In this document: in pieces, positions 22,585 to 32,904 of the stretch
Layout: the number at the start of each line of letters is the position of its first letter
Position numbering within the stretch: the stretch's first letter is position 1
Assembly (NCBI GenBank): GCA_963576735.1
Contig: OY755179.1
Coordinates: forward strand, 3,162,001 to 3,226,000
Direction of reading: 5' to 3'
Length of the DNA stretch: 64,000 nt
From: Bedellia somnulentella
Lineage: Eukaryota > Arthropoda > Insecta > Lepidoptera > Bedelliidae
Program-made: the position numbers and the translations under genes
Notes under the pieces: model-generated
Seen by the model: the letters and a program-made list of their open reading frames with translations, nothing else
What the model was told of the DNA's origin: nothing
Database searches by the model: none

Positions 22585-22752
22585 GAATTACATATACCAC
22601 AAATTTACAAAACTACAAGAACCAATATGAAAACCGTATAATTCAATTGAAAGCAAAACCCGAACAAGCGTTGAGAACAATCGGCAGTTTTTATTGGGAG
22701 CTCAGAAGCATGCCAGAATGGCTCTGTTTGCAACAAAACAGAGATTTGGTCG

Positions 22753-22945
22753 ACCGCTGCTAAGATATTGCTTGTAACTGTCACTAACAGTGCTCGTTGC
22801 TGGCTCATGCACTACAACTAGAGTGAACCGAATACGATAAACGGGTGAGGCGACTTGCTTTGCTGTTTTTTTTTTAACTTATTGTTCGTTGCTTGGAATA
22901 TGCTTCGCTGCTTTTTGATTTCATTGTTTTTTCTTATAGCATACT
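22753..22945 (+). repeat. Direct repeat unit 1
   Basis: cgctgctaagatattgcttg, cactaacagtgctcgttgct, ggctcatgcactacaactag. Repeated at 23030-23205; a shorter third copy of its end is at 23688-23753. Confidence 0.8.
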
Positions 22946-23029
22946 TTTACGTTTTGTTTGCTTTTTTGTCACATTGTTTTCTATGAATATTACTTAATAT
23001 AATATTTGTTAGACTGAATCATGCTGACG

Positions 23030-23205
23030 CTGCTAAGATTTTTCTTGTAACTGTCACTAACAGTGCTCGTTGCTGGCTCATGTACTACAACTAGAGTGTA
23101 CCGAATACGATAAACGGTCGAGGCGACTTGCCATGCTGTTTTTTAAACTTATTGCTTGGAATATGCATGCTTTTTGATTCTACTATTTTTCTAATAGCTA
23201 CATTT
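23030..23205 (+). repeat. Direct repeat unit 2
   Basis: Same blocks as 22753-22945 with small deletions in the T-rich end. Confidence 0.8.
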
Positions 23206-23215
23206 TTTTGTTTTA

Positions 23216-23324
23216 GAAAAATAAAGTATCGTTGGTGATTGCCTACCCTTAGTCGCCTCTCACGCCATCCATATTCGCGGGAAGGAATGGGGTACCGCTC
23301 TTCTAAGCCGTGCTATTTACATTA
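23216..23324 (-). repeat. Rep-A 5' half
   Basis: gaaaaataaagtatcgttgg ... tagtcgcctctcacg ... cttctaagccgtgct. Confidence 0.65.
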
Positions 23325-23351
23325 CACGTTATGTGTATTTTTTTACGATTG

Positions 23352-23598
23352 TGCTGTGTAGTGTCGGCTTAGAATAGCACTATCCGATTTCTTGGGTGTA
23401 CGTAAGAAGGACTAACGGTATTGGGGCTTTTAAGGGATTTTTGGGCGATGCGGTTGGAGACCCATCACAAACAACCTTCATTTTATTATCGTTTCTCCAC
23501 TCAACTTTCCAAAAGTGGTTGAGGATTTTTTTATTCCTTAGCTCTGGCTACCCCTTCTAGGGATTTATAGCCGTGAGTATATGTATGTATGTATGTAT
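23352..23598 (+). repeat. Rep-A copy, alpha type
   Basis: tgctgtgtagtgtcggctta to (TATG)3, with a short deletion in the head. Confidence 0.88.
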
Positions 23599-23687
23599 TA
23601 GCTATTTCTTACCCATATTTGAAGTATGTAAAATAATGTCTTCTTTTGCGCTCGTGCTTGCCCTTGGTAACACTACTTACTTCGCGG

Positions 23688-23753
23688 TTTTTTTAAACTT
23701 AGTATTAGTTGCTTGGAAAATGCTTTGTTGCTTTTTGATTCCATCGTTTTTTG
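23688..23753 (+). repeat. Direct repeat unit 3, partial
   Basis: Only the end block: tttttttaaacttagtatta, gttgcttggaaaatgctttg. Confidence 0.6.
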
Positions 23754-24284
23754 TCTCGTTGTGCTCTTAATGACGTAAATTTATACGGGCAGTATGAATT
23801 TTAATACTGAGTTTAATAGTTAAGAGATTTACATGTGTTACAATTTTAGTTCCTATTGATATAAGTTAAGACTATTGATTGATCATCACTTTGTACTATA
23901 TGCTATTTTCTTCTTCACTTTTTCTTTCTTTCAACAACTGTCTTTTTAAGAATATCCCCTATTTGATCTTAATGCGTTCTACGTCTATCTTCTGAACAAA
24001 AAACTATCCGATTAGCTCTTTATTCCTTTCTAATCGTTTTACACTTTTTCATCCTCTAATGAGTTTATAAATTCGATTTTCATATTTGTTCAAAAAAATA
24101 TATTTTGTTAAGTATCGCACTTCAAGTTAATTGGAAACTTATACAATTTTAATTACAATCATAATGAGCAGAATCAAGTTTCCATTTGAATTTCACAAAA
24201 TTTCCGCAACAAATAAGAATGGAACGTCGTATGTTTCGTCGTGTTATTAATCAATATTTTGTTGAAATTGTTCTCAACCATTGT

Positions 24285-24551
24285 ACCGTGATGGCGTGAT
24301 GTACCATGGCACCGCTTATCGTGCAGATTATGAGGGTTTTAAATCCTGGATCGGGCCTACACACTTGTACTCACACACTCACACTTCATGGTGGTTAACG
24401 GTGGCGAAAACATCGTGAGGAAATCCACATGGCTAAGTTGTACCTAGTTATGTGACAATGTATTCGTACAAAACGGCGAAAAGCCTGCACTCTATCACGT
24501 GAGGAGACTGTCCAAGCAAAGAATGGGTACTCTGAACAACAGGTGACATTG
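24285..24551 (+). repeat. Rep-B SINE, 3'-truncated
   Basis: A degraded tRNA head (cgcttatcgtgcagattatg, ttttaaatcctggatcgg) through acaggtgacattg, then an abrupt join to the 121 bp repeat. Confidence 0.75.
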
Positions 24552-24672
24552 TTTACACGCGAAACGATGTTGGCAGAGGTCTCGTGTTGTCACTGGTGAT
24601 GGCGCTGAGTGAAAATCAGTGCTGTGAGGTCAAACCTCGCAGCTTTTGCTGAGTCAGTGCCCTTTCGCTGCA
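24552..24672 (+). repeat. Upstream copy of a 121 bp direct repeat (LINE 3' UTR hairpin)
   Basis: Reads the same as 25245-25365 by eye over its whole length. It joins the truncated Rep-B copy before it and the inverted-repeat arm (24694-25239) after it, so it brackets that arm with its partner. Confidence 0.8.
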
Positions 24673-24797
24673 TATTTGTGGTATATGTAATTAAGGTTAG
24701 AGTGGGAAGTTTAAAATAATTTTATACTTAAAATACGTTACTTTTAAAGTGTGCTCAAGAATGTATCATGTCTGAATCTAATATAAATGTATCACCT

Positions 24798-24912
24798 CAA
24801 CATGAATCATGTATGAAAAGATTGATGGTAAAACGAAGCAAAAGAGGTTTGCCAGGATCGATATTCTCTGCCTACTCCAATGGGAAAGAATGGCGTATAT
24901 GTATGTATGTAC
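24798..24912 (+). pseudogene. RTE-like LINE 3' fragment (mirror copy)
   Basis: Sequence gaaaagattgatgg ... gaggtttgccaggatcgata ... tctgcctactccaatggga, then the TATG tail. It carries the same private deletions as 22374-22500, showing the two arms share one origin. Confidence 0.6.
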
Positions 24913-25029
24913 TTAATTTTGATTTATTGCTAAGATGAGCCAACAAATATGGCCAGTTTTAGCGAACTAAATTTAAAGACTAATTTGTGAGTTATTATTT
25001 TATTAATGATAAGGAAAATTAAAGAATAT

Positions 25030-25239
25030 GTTTCTAGATTTAACTCAAATGTTCACGCCGTAATTACCTGCAGGCGCGGCTGAGGTAGTAATACTTCTGA
25101 ACATCACGTGATATTGCCACATGGTGCTTAGAGTACCTACGTTATGCTTGGGAAATATACCCACGATAGAGAGGAAAGACTCGCTTTATTTCACGAATAC
25201 TCTGTCACTTCATTAAGTAAAATCAGCCAAGTCGGTTTT
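25030..25239 (-). repeat. Rep-B SINE (mirror of 22037-22240)
   Basis: actcaaatgttcacgccgta ... atcacgtgatattgccacat ... cagccaagtcggttt. Shares the private variants of the copy at 21988. Confidence 0.78.
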
Positions 25240-25244
25240 TTGTT

Positions 25245-25640
25245 TTTACACGCGAAACGATGTTGGCAGAGGTCTCGTGTTGTCACTGGTGATGGCGCTG
25301 AGTGAAAATCAGTGCTGTGAGGTCAAACCTCGCAGCTTTTGCTGAGTCAGTGCCCTTTCGCTGCAAAGGGGCGCAAAGTTTTAGCATTATTGTTTAGTTC
25401 CGTTTAATTTTATAATGATCTCTGTTTTTTTTTCTATTATTTTGTTTTCTTTTGTCACTGTTCACAGGTTTGTTTACATTGTTTTTAACTTTTCCTTTTA
25501 AACGCTTTTGATTTATTTTAAATTTATTTTTCTTTAGTTTTAAGTTTTATTATTTTTTTGTGTTGTGTTTTAATTTGTGCCATATTTTCTGCGAATAAAC
25601 TTTATTCTTCTTCTTCTTCTTCTTCTTCTTCTTCTTGGTG
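25245..25640 (+). mobile_element. 5'-truncated LINE 3' end with (TTC)n tail
   Basis: Starts inside the conserved 3' UTR hairpin (GGCGCTGAGTGAAAATCAGT ... GCTGAGTCAGTGCC) and ends gcgaataaactttattc followed by nine or so TTC units (25609-25636). Its first 121 bp are an exact-looking repeat of 24552-24672. Confidence 0.7.
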
Positions 25641-25799
25641 TTCTTGCACATATTAATAAGTAGCTTTTTGCCTGCAACTACGTCCGCGTGGACTACATTT
25701 TTTGCATCCGGTTTACATCTAAAATACCAAAACACTATCTTAACTTCTGTTTTTTTTATATTTATATTCCCGCGAGGATGTAATAGAAATAAAGAACAT

Positions 25800-25947
25800 T
25801 AAGGCTTTTTAAGTGATTATTGGGCGATGCAGTTGGAGACCCATTTGACAACCTTTTCCCCATTCAACTTCCAAGAGTGGATAAAGAATCTTTGAAGCTG
25901 TGGCTACCCTTTTTTGGGATTTATAGCCGTTAATATATACTCATGAA
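25800..25947 (+). repeat. Rep-A copy, 5'-truncated
   Basis: Begins ggctttttaagtgattattg, keeps gcgatgcagttggagaccca, and ends agccgttaatatatac. Confidence 0.7.
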
Positions 25948-26504
25948 TGATTGATAGATGAATATCATATATTCCTTTTTGTAGTGGTTATATCAGTCAA
26001 TCGCAGCAAGTTTCAAATTTCTAGATACAGAAATGTCTAAAAATCGGTATACTATATTTCAATCCTTTAGGGAGTGAGCTCCAAAAAACCTTTTCAATTG
26101 TTCATAAGAATCATGAAACAATCCATTTTGTATCATTATTATTATATCTTTATTCATACATATTCGCATAGTTGTATGTGAAAAAGTGCTTCCTATTATT
26201 CTAACCTAACACAAAAGCAGAAAAAACGCAAAAGATTGTGGTCCCCGAAATTCGAACCTGGGTATGCCGTTTGATTGGTGTAAACCAATTTTTGAATTTT
26301 ATGATACGCTATATATCTAGTAGTCATACTATTGACAAACAATTAAAAGGTCATTTATTTTGATGATAATGGATGAAACCCTTATTTTTTCCAAAAAGAC
26401 TATTAATGACTAGAAATGAGGAGCCATATAAAAGTTATGTTTTTTTATGCTCCTGCGGAAACCCTTGCGAAATCCGGGATAAATTATTTCTTATATGTTG
26501 GCCA

Positions 26505-26650
26505 GGTGTCTAAGCTTCATTCAAACCAAAACTTGATCAAGATCGGTCTGGTAGAATTAACGTGATGACCGGACATACAGACAGAAAGACAGACATTTTT
26601 TTCAAAAAGCGTAAATTTGGCTTCAGTAGCATAAATTTAACATATTCCAC
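26505..26650 (+). repeat. Possible RTE-type 3' UTR relic
   Basis: cattcaaaccaaaacttgat, caagatcggtctggtagaat, ggacatacagacagaaagac: the 'follow the query for a parameter and throw' style 3' UTR common in lepidopteran LINEs. A similar phrase is at 19075-19150. Confidence 0.4.
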
Positions 26651-26912
26651 CGGTTTTTATTTTTTTTTCTTCAATGTACAGTTTTGACCTCGGTACAGCC
26701 TTAAATAGTATAGAAGATAGAGATGCCTTACTTAAGATTACCACAAAGACGGTTATTTTTCAGTTTATGGAGTTAAGTACCTAACTAAAATCAAAATACA
26801 AAACGCATCAGAGAAACACTTCAGAAAACCCCTTTGAAGGAAATGCTATGATGATACATTTAGTTCAATGCGATAAAATAAACTTTTCTAAAACCGGCGT
26901 AATAAAGAAATT

Positions 26913-27116
26913 CAATAGCATTTAAGGATGTAATTAGAAAACAACAGGTACCTTACATCAAGAGGAAGGGCAACAAATACTGTTAAACGGTAAAGTAGTA
27001 GTTGCGGTTTCCGAACGCAGTCATTAGGTCGAAATCCAAGATGGCAGATGAGGCTCCACTGAAATAACATAGCTGCCAAGAGAAATACACTATGTTGCAG
27101 ACAACTCGCGCATATT
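26913..27116 (+). repeat. Direct duplication, unit 1 (~204 bp)
   Basis: gcggtttccgaacgcagtca, gatggcagatgaggctccac, tgttgcagacaactcgcgca, repeated at 27523-27723. Confidence 0.88.
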
Positions 27117-27213
27117 AACAACAGTCATGCCACAAAAAGCGTTTAAGAAAAACTTTCAATAATCCCATTTACACTGAAGTTTATGGGCTGTGATGATGAT
27201 GATACATTTACAT

Positions 27214-27464
27214 AACATAACATAACATAATATATACTCACAGCTATAAATCCCTAGAAGGGGTAGCCAGAGCTAAGGAATTAGAAATTCCTCAGCCACT
27301 TTTGGAAATTAAGTGGGGAAAAGATGGTAAAGTAAAGGTTGTTGGTTGTGGGTCTCCAGCCGCATCGCCCGAAAATCCCTTAAAAGCCCCTATACCGTTA
27401 GTCGCCTCTTACGTACACCCATCGGTAGAAACGGGGTAGTGCTATTCTAAGCCGACACTACACG
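27214..27464 (-). repeat. Rep-A copy with 10 bp TSD
   Basis: ACATTTACAT at 27204-27213 and 27465-27474. The tail is ACATA units instead of TATG, showing tail-unit variation. It sits between the two halves of the direct duplication 26913/27523. Confidence 0.85.
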
Positions 27465-27522
27465 ACATTTACATGATTGTAATAAATAATCTCTCACCAG
27501 TTCTGGTATCCATGAGACAAAA

Positions 27523-27723
27523 CCAATAGCATTAAAGACCTTTTTAATAAATCACTAACTTACAACAAGAGCAAGGGTAACAAATACTCTAAAAGGGTAA
27601 ATGAATAGATGCGGTTTCCAAACGCAGTCATTAGGTCGAAACCCAATATGGCAGATGAGGCTCCACTGAAATAACATAGTTGCCAAGACAAATACACTAT
27701 GTTGCAGACAACTCGCGCATATT
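27523..27723 (+). repeat. Direct duplication, unit 2 (~201 bp)
   Basis: The last ~130 bp are almost identical to unit 1; the first ~70 bp have diverged more. Confidence 0.88.
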
Positions 27724-27973
27724 GTTAACACACGAAATAAATTGAGCTAGTCTAGAGCAGTCGGGTGTGGTTATTTACTGCAGGGAGTTGGTAGTTTTGA
27801 AATAACTTCAGAGGGATGGGATACCGTATTTGTAAATATTTTCTCGCAATTATTTAGGGTGTTGTTAAAAGGGTGAAGAAGAGTTTGTTCTGTGGTCTGA
27901 CTTGGTTGGTGATTGAACTTTCAAATTTAAACTCAACAATAACTCTTTTTATTCCTGAAGGGATGTATAGTTT

Positions 27974-28223
27974 GTGAAGTGTAGTGCTGGCATAGAATGT
28001 CACTACCTTTCTACCCACGGATGTTGCAAGAGGTGACTAAGGGTTTAGGGCCTTTTTAAGTGGTTTTGGGCGATGTACTTGGAGACCCATCACCAACGAT
28101 ACTTTATTTCTACCATCGTGTCCTCCTTTGACTGCCGAATGAGGTGAGGCTGAAGAGTTTCTAACTCTGAAGCTTTGCCTACCCCTTTTTGGGATTTATG
28201 GCCTTGAGTATACGTATACGTAC
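27974..28223 (+). repeat. Rep-A copy, beta type, diverged
   Basis: gtgaagtgtagtgctggcat ... ttggagacccatcaccaacg ... ggccttgagtatacg. Confidence 0.8.
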
Positions 28224-28242
28224 GGATGGAAGATTTATTAAT

Positions 28243-28275
28243 ATTTCTGAGCATCACGTGTCACTTTTAACTGTC
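28243..28275 (-). repeat. Rep-B SINE fragment
   Basis: taatatttctgagcatcacg, about 30 bp only. Confidence 0.35.
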
Positions 28276-28279
28276 CCCG

Positions 28280-30170
28280 GGCGTTGTGAGTAATCTATCT
28301 TCTATATTTCCAACTTATCGTCGCTTGGAGTTATTTTTAGTCATATAATTTTATAATATAAACCTACGCTGGAATTTTTTTCAAAGCTCGACTACATTCC
28401 ATTTGATGGAGAGTGTTTTAGTTTAATAATCATGTTTTCAACTTTTGGCGACGAGAAAATATAAACAATCATAAGAGTAGAATATTTAAAGTTTAACTAA
28501 AGTTTAAGCCTTTTTGTTTTTACTTTTTTTACACCTAAATTACTTAAATCATGAGTCACCTACATGGGTTATCTAAAAGTACTTAACTTTTTACAGCGAC
28601 CCCGACTTAAAGTTTGACAACAATACGCCAAAAACTGAGTTATTAAAAGGATGGAACTCGGATTCCAGAAATTCCAAACTTTACAATCAGCAGCAGACCC
28701 CTCAGCTTCCTTCATTCGTTCGCATATCGTCTGAAATCCCAAAACTACTCGCGCGATTTGAATAATCCAATAATACTGAGCTCCCGACACCCCTTCCTAT
28801 TTGCATTACGTTCACTTACACGACGCTAAATGGACATTCTTGCCGGTCCCTAAAGTGACTGTCAACTGCAGATTATAATACGTTATTTGGTATTATTGGA
28901 GAAGATTTATCTATCTATTTTTTACATTCAATAAGCTGTACCAGAGTCAATGTGATTTTCAGTACAGAAGCTAAATTTTATATTTTTTAAAAGATGCATG
29001 GTTGTTTTACCGGAATAACATACAATATGGTGTGGAATAACGTATGGACGGGGAGCTAGTTCAACAATATGTTTAACACTGTAAAATACACATACATAAT
29101 AACCAAACTAAGAAATAATTCCATCCCGATGACGAAGCTAGTCAACTATCTTGTTGCCATGGACGCAGTCATTATTATTCAGTTTATTCTACTATAGATA
29201 TTGTACACGAGATCAGATAATATTATTAATTTCCGGAAGAGGCTTTCTAAAATCCAAACAAGAGGAAAACCTAAGACCAAACGACTTTGATGAGAACTAT
29301 ATAACATGAATTGTATGCTGTAACACAGACTATCGTCTAGTTCGGCTGCAATTATCTTTAAAATTGCACTGTAAAGTTAAGCACAGTTTTTGTTTATAAA
29401 CCATTATAATTAACTTGTACGCTTTTTCTTGAATAAACTATTATTTATAAACTAAAAAAACTAAACTTATATTGCAAAATGCGTTGAGGTGCATCGTGTG
29501 TATACTATTTCTGGTGCTACTAACCAGTAAACTAGTGAGCTTTTAAAAAAATACACTTTCATTTAACCAACACCACTAGCCGCCTATCATTTACAAAATC
29601 ATCTATTCGTATATATTTATTAAACACACTTTTACTACTTATTACTCGTCAAAATAATAAAACCACATAAACTACTCGTAAGACACAAAAAGGTCCGAGT
29701 ACATTCAAAACCAATCCTTTCGGGACAGGCCAACAAAAAGCGAAGCATTTTTTCGTCATCGTACATGTATATTGGAGTGTACAACAGGCGCATCACAATT
29801 CTGTGGTCGATATCCCTCAGCCAGCGACGTGTCCAGTGAATCAACTAGAGAACGGGCGGTTCCCGCGCAAAAACGGGAAACCATTTTACGGTCCATTGTG
29901 AGGGCGGATTGGCAATTTCGTTCGAAGCTTACTCAACCGTCGGCCCGGTTAGTTTTACAGTGACGCTGTGTAACTCTGTTGGAGCGGAAAATGCTAATCT
30001 TATGATGATACGAAGTGTGTTTTTAGATATTAATGAGCTTTCTATAATATGGATAATCTTTTTGTTTTGGATGTGTATTGATGGACTTCAATGACACTAA
30101 ACCAAATGGCTTTATACAGGTCTTGCAACAGGTAATTCAGAGTTTGAGGCTTTTTAGTTAATTGTTAGGC
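28280..30170. other. Longest repeat-poor stretch
   Basis: Nearly 1.9 kb without any of the repeat families. 29760-29990 is GC-richer with overlapping short open frames on both strands. It may be old unique host DNA. No gene can be supported. Confidence 0.4.
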
Positions 30171-30175
30171 TATAT

Positions 30176-30290
30176 GGCTTCAGATTCACCAACCATCCTT
30201 TAACTGCAATATTTTCCTCACTCAGCTTCCAAAAGCGGCTGGGAAATTTTCTAATTCCTATAGCCGTGAGTATATTATTAGTGGTATGTA
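30176..30290 (+). repeat. Rep-A copy, 5'-truncated, degraded
   Basis: Retains tcagcttccaaaagcggctg and tatagccgtgagtatat. Confidence 0.6.
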
Positions 30291-30675
30291 TGTTTAAAGA
30301 AATATGAAATTACTACAGTCCATTTGAGTAGTCAGTCAATAGTAACTATTTTATTTATTGACCAGGTTTAGACCGTGATGCCGGAAAAGGCTGGAAAAAA
30401 TCAGTGTTTGATCATTTGGATATTATAAAAAGGCATATTGTTTAAGGTATGATCCTTTGAATTCAATAGTGTTTTATTTATTTAATTTATTTTAAGTACT
30501 TAATGCATCATATCGTGCTACTATTGATATTCATTAATTATATTATAAAGTGTTGATGGACAATTTAACGTAGGCATATATACTATACTTAACGTAAACA
30601 TGCAAAAGGAGCAGCCTTGCATATACGAAAGTGACAAAACATATATTATGGGTTTTATTATCAACTTTACAGTTT

Positions 30676-30925
30676 GCCGTGAAGTGTCGGCTTAGAATAA
30701 CACTACCCCATTTCTACCCGTGGGTGATCGTAAGAGGCGACTAAGGGTATAGGGGGCTTTTTAAGAGATTTTTGGGCGATGTGGTCGGAGACCCGTCACC
30801 AAAAACATTTATTATAACCATCTTTTCCCAATCAACTTCCAAAAGTGGTTGAGGATTTTTTTATTCCTTAGCTCTGGCTACCTCTTCTAGGGATTTATAG
30901 CCGTGAGTATATGTATGTATGTATG
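30676..30925 (+). repeat. Rep-A copy with 10 bp TSD, gamma type
   Basis: Flanked by TTTACAGTTT at 30666-30675 and 30926-30935. Lies directly upstream of the intact LINE. Confidence 0.9.
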
Positions 30926-31129
30926 TTTACAGTTTCAATAATAACTTTATTATATTTAGGGTGTTTGATTATTTGTTTAAGCGTTTATTAATATTCTCTT
31001 CCCCCCGGATCTTTACACAGTGCGGACGTGTTATTTGTATAAATAAATAAGTTCCTAACTATATTTGTTAACTAAATTAGTGACAATTAATAGGAGCGCA
31101 TAGATACTCAGGAGATAGTTAAACTAGTG

Positions 31130-31410
31130 AAGCAGTGCAGCCGCGCTGTGATGAGTCATCGTTATCGCTTGGATCTATCCCCGCCTATTTACTACGCGGA
31201 GTAGTAGCAAACAGGCCATTCATCATACCTATCTATCGCATGTTCCGAGTGAGTGTTTGCTCCTTTTCTTTCTTACGCATATACCTCCGCCGCGCCCCGA
31301 CACTGTTGCTGCTGAAGGAAACCGGTTCTATTGCGCTCGCTACACGTACCATACTGTACTAGGCGAACATAAGTTAGCGAATATTCTAATAGTGCAATTG
31401 TAATAACAAT
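31130..31410 (+). promoter_or_regulatory. Putative 5' UTR / internal promoter region of the LINE
   Basis: More GC-rich than its surroundings, starting near gcagtgcagccgcgctg and running to the ORF1 ATG, whose context is aacaatATGccg. LINEs of this group carry an internal Pol II promoter here. No specific element was identified, so this is assigned by position only. Confidence 0.4.
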
Positions 31411-32346
31411 ATGCCGAATAAAACCGTACGCACTCCGCCAAAACAATGCTTCCTCAAGCCTTCGATGTCGGATTCTAATGTTTCAAATATAACTGAGGAT
31501 TCTACTTTTCAAAATCAGAGAGCCAAACGTCCACGGCCCGAGAGCGAATCCATTTCCTCGGAACTAAATGCATTCAAAAATGAATTCTTTAGTTTACTTA
31601 ATAGTTTCGTGTCATCTCAAAACAATAGGATGGATGCTTTGGATGAAAGGATGAAGGCTATACAAGATCAGAATTTAGAAATCAAGTCGACTAATCAGGA
31701 CATTGAGAAGGCAATGAACGTTTTATCTCAGGATATAAAATCTATTGAGAGTAAAATTAATTTATTGGAAACAGAAAGGAAAATTTTAGAATCTAACATG
31801 CACTCCATAGTGGAAAGAATGGACTCTCTTGAGATTAATTCTCTAAAAACATGTGTCGAACTGAGAAATGTCCCTAAGATCTCGAAAGAGTCAAAAATAG
31901 ACCTATATAAATATGTTAGTAACCTGTGTAACTCAATTAACATTAAAATCGAAAATTGCGATATCAGAGATGTCTATAGATTACCGTCTAGAAAAGATAA
32001 GAAAATTTCTTCTATAGCGGTGGACCTGAACAATACTCTTACCAAATCTACATTTCTATTCGCAGTTAAGAAATATAATCAAGAACATCCATCTGATAAT
32101 ATCAACACCATCCTTTTAGGCATACCAGAAATTAAACAAAAAATTTATATATCGGATCTTCTCATACCCAAAATGAAACGTCTTCTTTTCTTGGCTAAAG
32201 ATTTTGCAACAAGTGCTGGCTTCAAGTATACATGGGCATCTAATGGACGTATATACGTCCGTAAAACGGATGGAAGTCCACATATAATGATCAAGAACGA
32301 AGCTGACATTAATGAATTAAAGCAAAGTCAGGCAAATGTTAAATGA
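31411..32346 (+). CDS. LINE ORF1: coiled-coil protein with FP25K-like C-terminal domain
   Basis: 311 aa. Residues 1-50 are polar and basic (RAKRPRPESES). Residues about 52-145 form a heptad-rich coiled coil (SLLNSFVSSQNNRMDALDER and onward), expected to trimerise. Residues about 148-220 (VELRNVPK..., RDVYRLPSRKDKK, SSIAVDLNN) look like an RRM-type fold. Residues 245-300 (YISDLLIPKMKRLLFLAKDF, YTWASNGRIYVRK) match the C-terminal part of the family shared by lepidopteran LINE ORF1s and baculovirus FP25K proteins. No CCHC knuckle or PHD finger is visible. The expected role is binding the LINE RNA and chaperoning target-primed reverse transcription. It ends in TGA followed directly by CTA, and the frame stays open beyond (see 32347-32904). 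Confidence 0.85.
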   Translation: MPNKTVRTPPKQCFLKPSMSDSNVSNITEDSTFQNQRAKRPRPESESISSELNAFKNEFFSLLNSFVSSQNNRMDALDERMKAIQDQNLEIKSTNQDIEKAMNVLSQDIKSIESKINLLETERKILESNMHSIVERMDSLEINSLKTCVELRNVPKISKESKIDLYKYVSNLCNSINIKIENCDIRDVYRLPSRKDKKISSIAVDLNNTLTKSTFLFAVKKYNQEHPSDNINTILLGIPEIKQKIYISDLLIPKMKRLLFLAKDFATSAGFKYTWASNGRIYVRKTDGSPHIMIKNEADINELKQSQANVK

Positions 32347-32904
32347 CTATTTTTTCTTATATTTTTATACTTAGTTTTTTATATTAGTGTTTTCTTAGTT
32401 TACTACGTGCTTAATTGGGAATATTCTTTTACGTATTTAGTATTATTGATCTTAATTAACCACCATATAGTTAATATATTTATTAAATATGGCTGTATGG
32501 TTTATATATACTACTTTAATATATATCAGTTGCGTATTATTTATTTTTGTTTAAACATTATTTTTTACACCATTTACACTCAACTTTTGTCTATATATTA
32601 TCTATTTATATTTAATGACTATATATCTACATTATTTAATTCGACATTTAATACTCATTTAGATGAACTTGTTATTTATACTTGTACTTATATTTCATGC
32701 ATTCAATATAATAATAAATTTATATTTCCGTTATATTTTAGGCGGGCGTTGAATTCGGTTTATCTATATCTTTTTTTCATACAAATTCCTTTACAAACAT
32801 TTATCATATTATTTTATTACTACAAAATATTTTTTACAGATTATACCTTTTTTAAACATGATGATTTTTTACCCATATACCTTTGTTTCCTTGATAATGG
32901 ATAA
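32347..32904 (+). CDS. Candidate readthrough extension of LINE ORF1 (hydrophobic, 185 codons)
   Basis: Reading on in the ORF1 frame from the CTA after the ORF1 TGA gives 185 sense codons with no stop until TAA at 32902-32904. The product is extremely hydrophobic and rich in F, L, I and Y, with several possible membrane spans (for example LVFYISVFLVYYVL at its start, and LYLFFIQIPLQTFIILFYYY near its end). UGA-CUA is the best-known leaky stop context. The first in-frame ATG inside the segment is at 32497, so separate initiation there is an alternative. The TAA lies 2 nt past the ORF2 ATG at 32897 (ATGGATAA), a termination-reinitiation layout. Strand T-richness favours such residues without selection, so expression is unproven, but T-richness alone poorly explains the absence of stops. 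Confidence 0.45.
   Translation, partial: LFFLIFLYLVFYISVFLVYYVLNWEYSFTYLVLLILINHHIVNIFIKYGCMVYIYYFNIYQLRIIYFCLNIIFYTIYTQLLSIYYLFIFNDYISTLFNSTFNTHLDELVIYTCTYISCIQYNNKFIFPLYFRRALNSVYLYLFFIQIPLQTFIILFYYYKIFFTDYTFFKHDDFLPIYLCFLDNG

Larger units (their letters stand above)
24694..25239 (-). repeat. Right arm of ~547 bp inverted duplication
   Basis: Reverse complement of 22037-22584 with few visible differences. Bracketed by the 121 bp direct repeats 24552-24672 and 25245-25365. Confidence 0.88.

Noticed and set aside
25550..25735. A lysine-rich minus-strand protein
   Set aside because: The poly-lysine run is only the antisense of the (TTC)n LINE tail.
28569..28790. A 73-codon protein on the minus strand
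   Set aside because: No motif, no splice signals that I can support, and the length is within chance.
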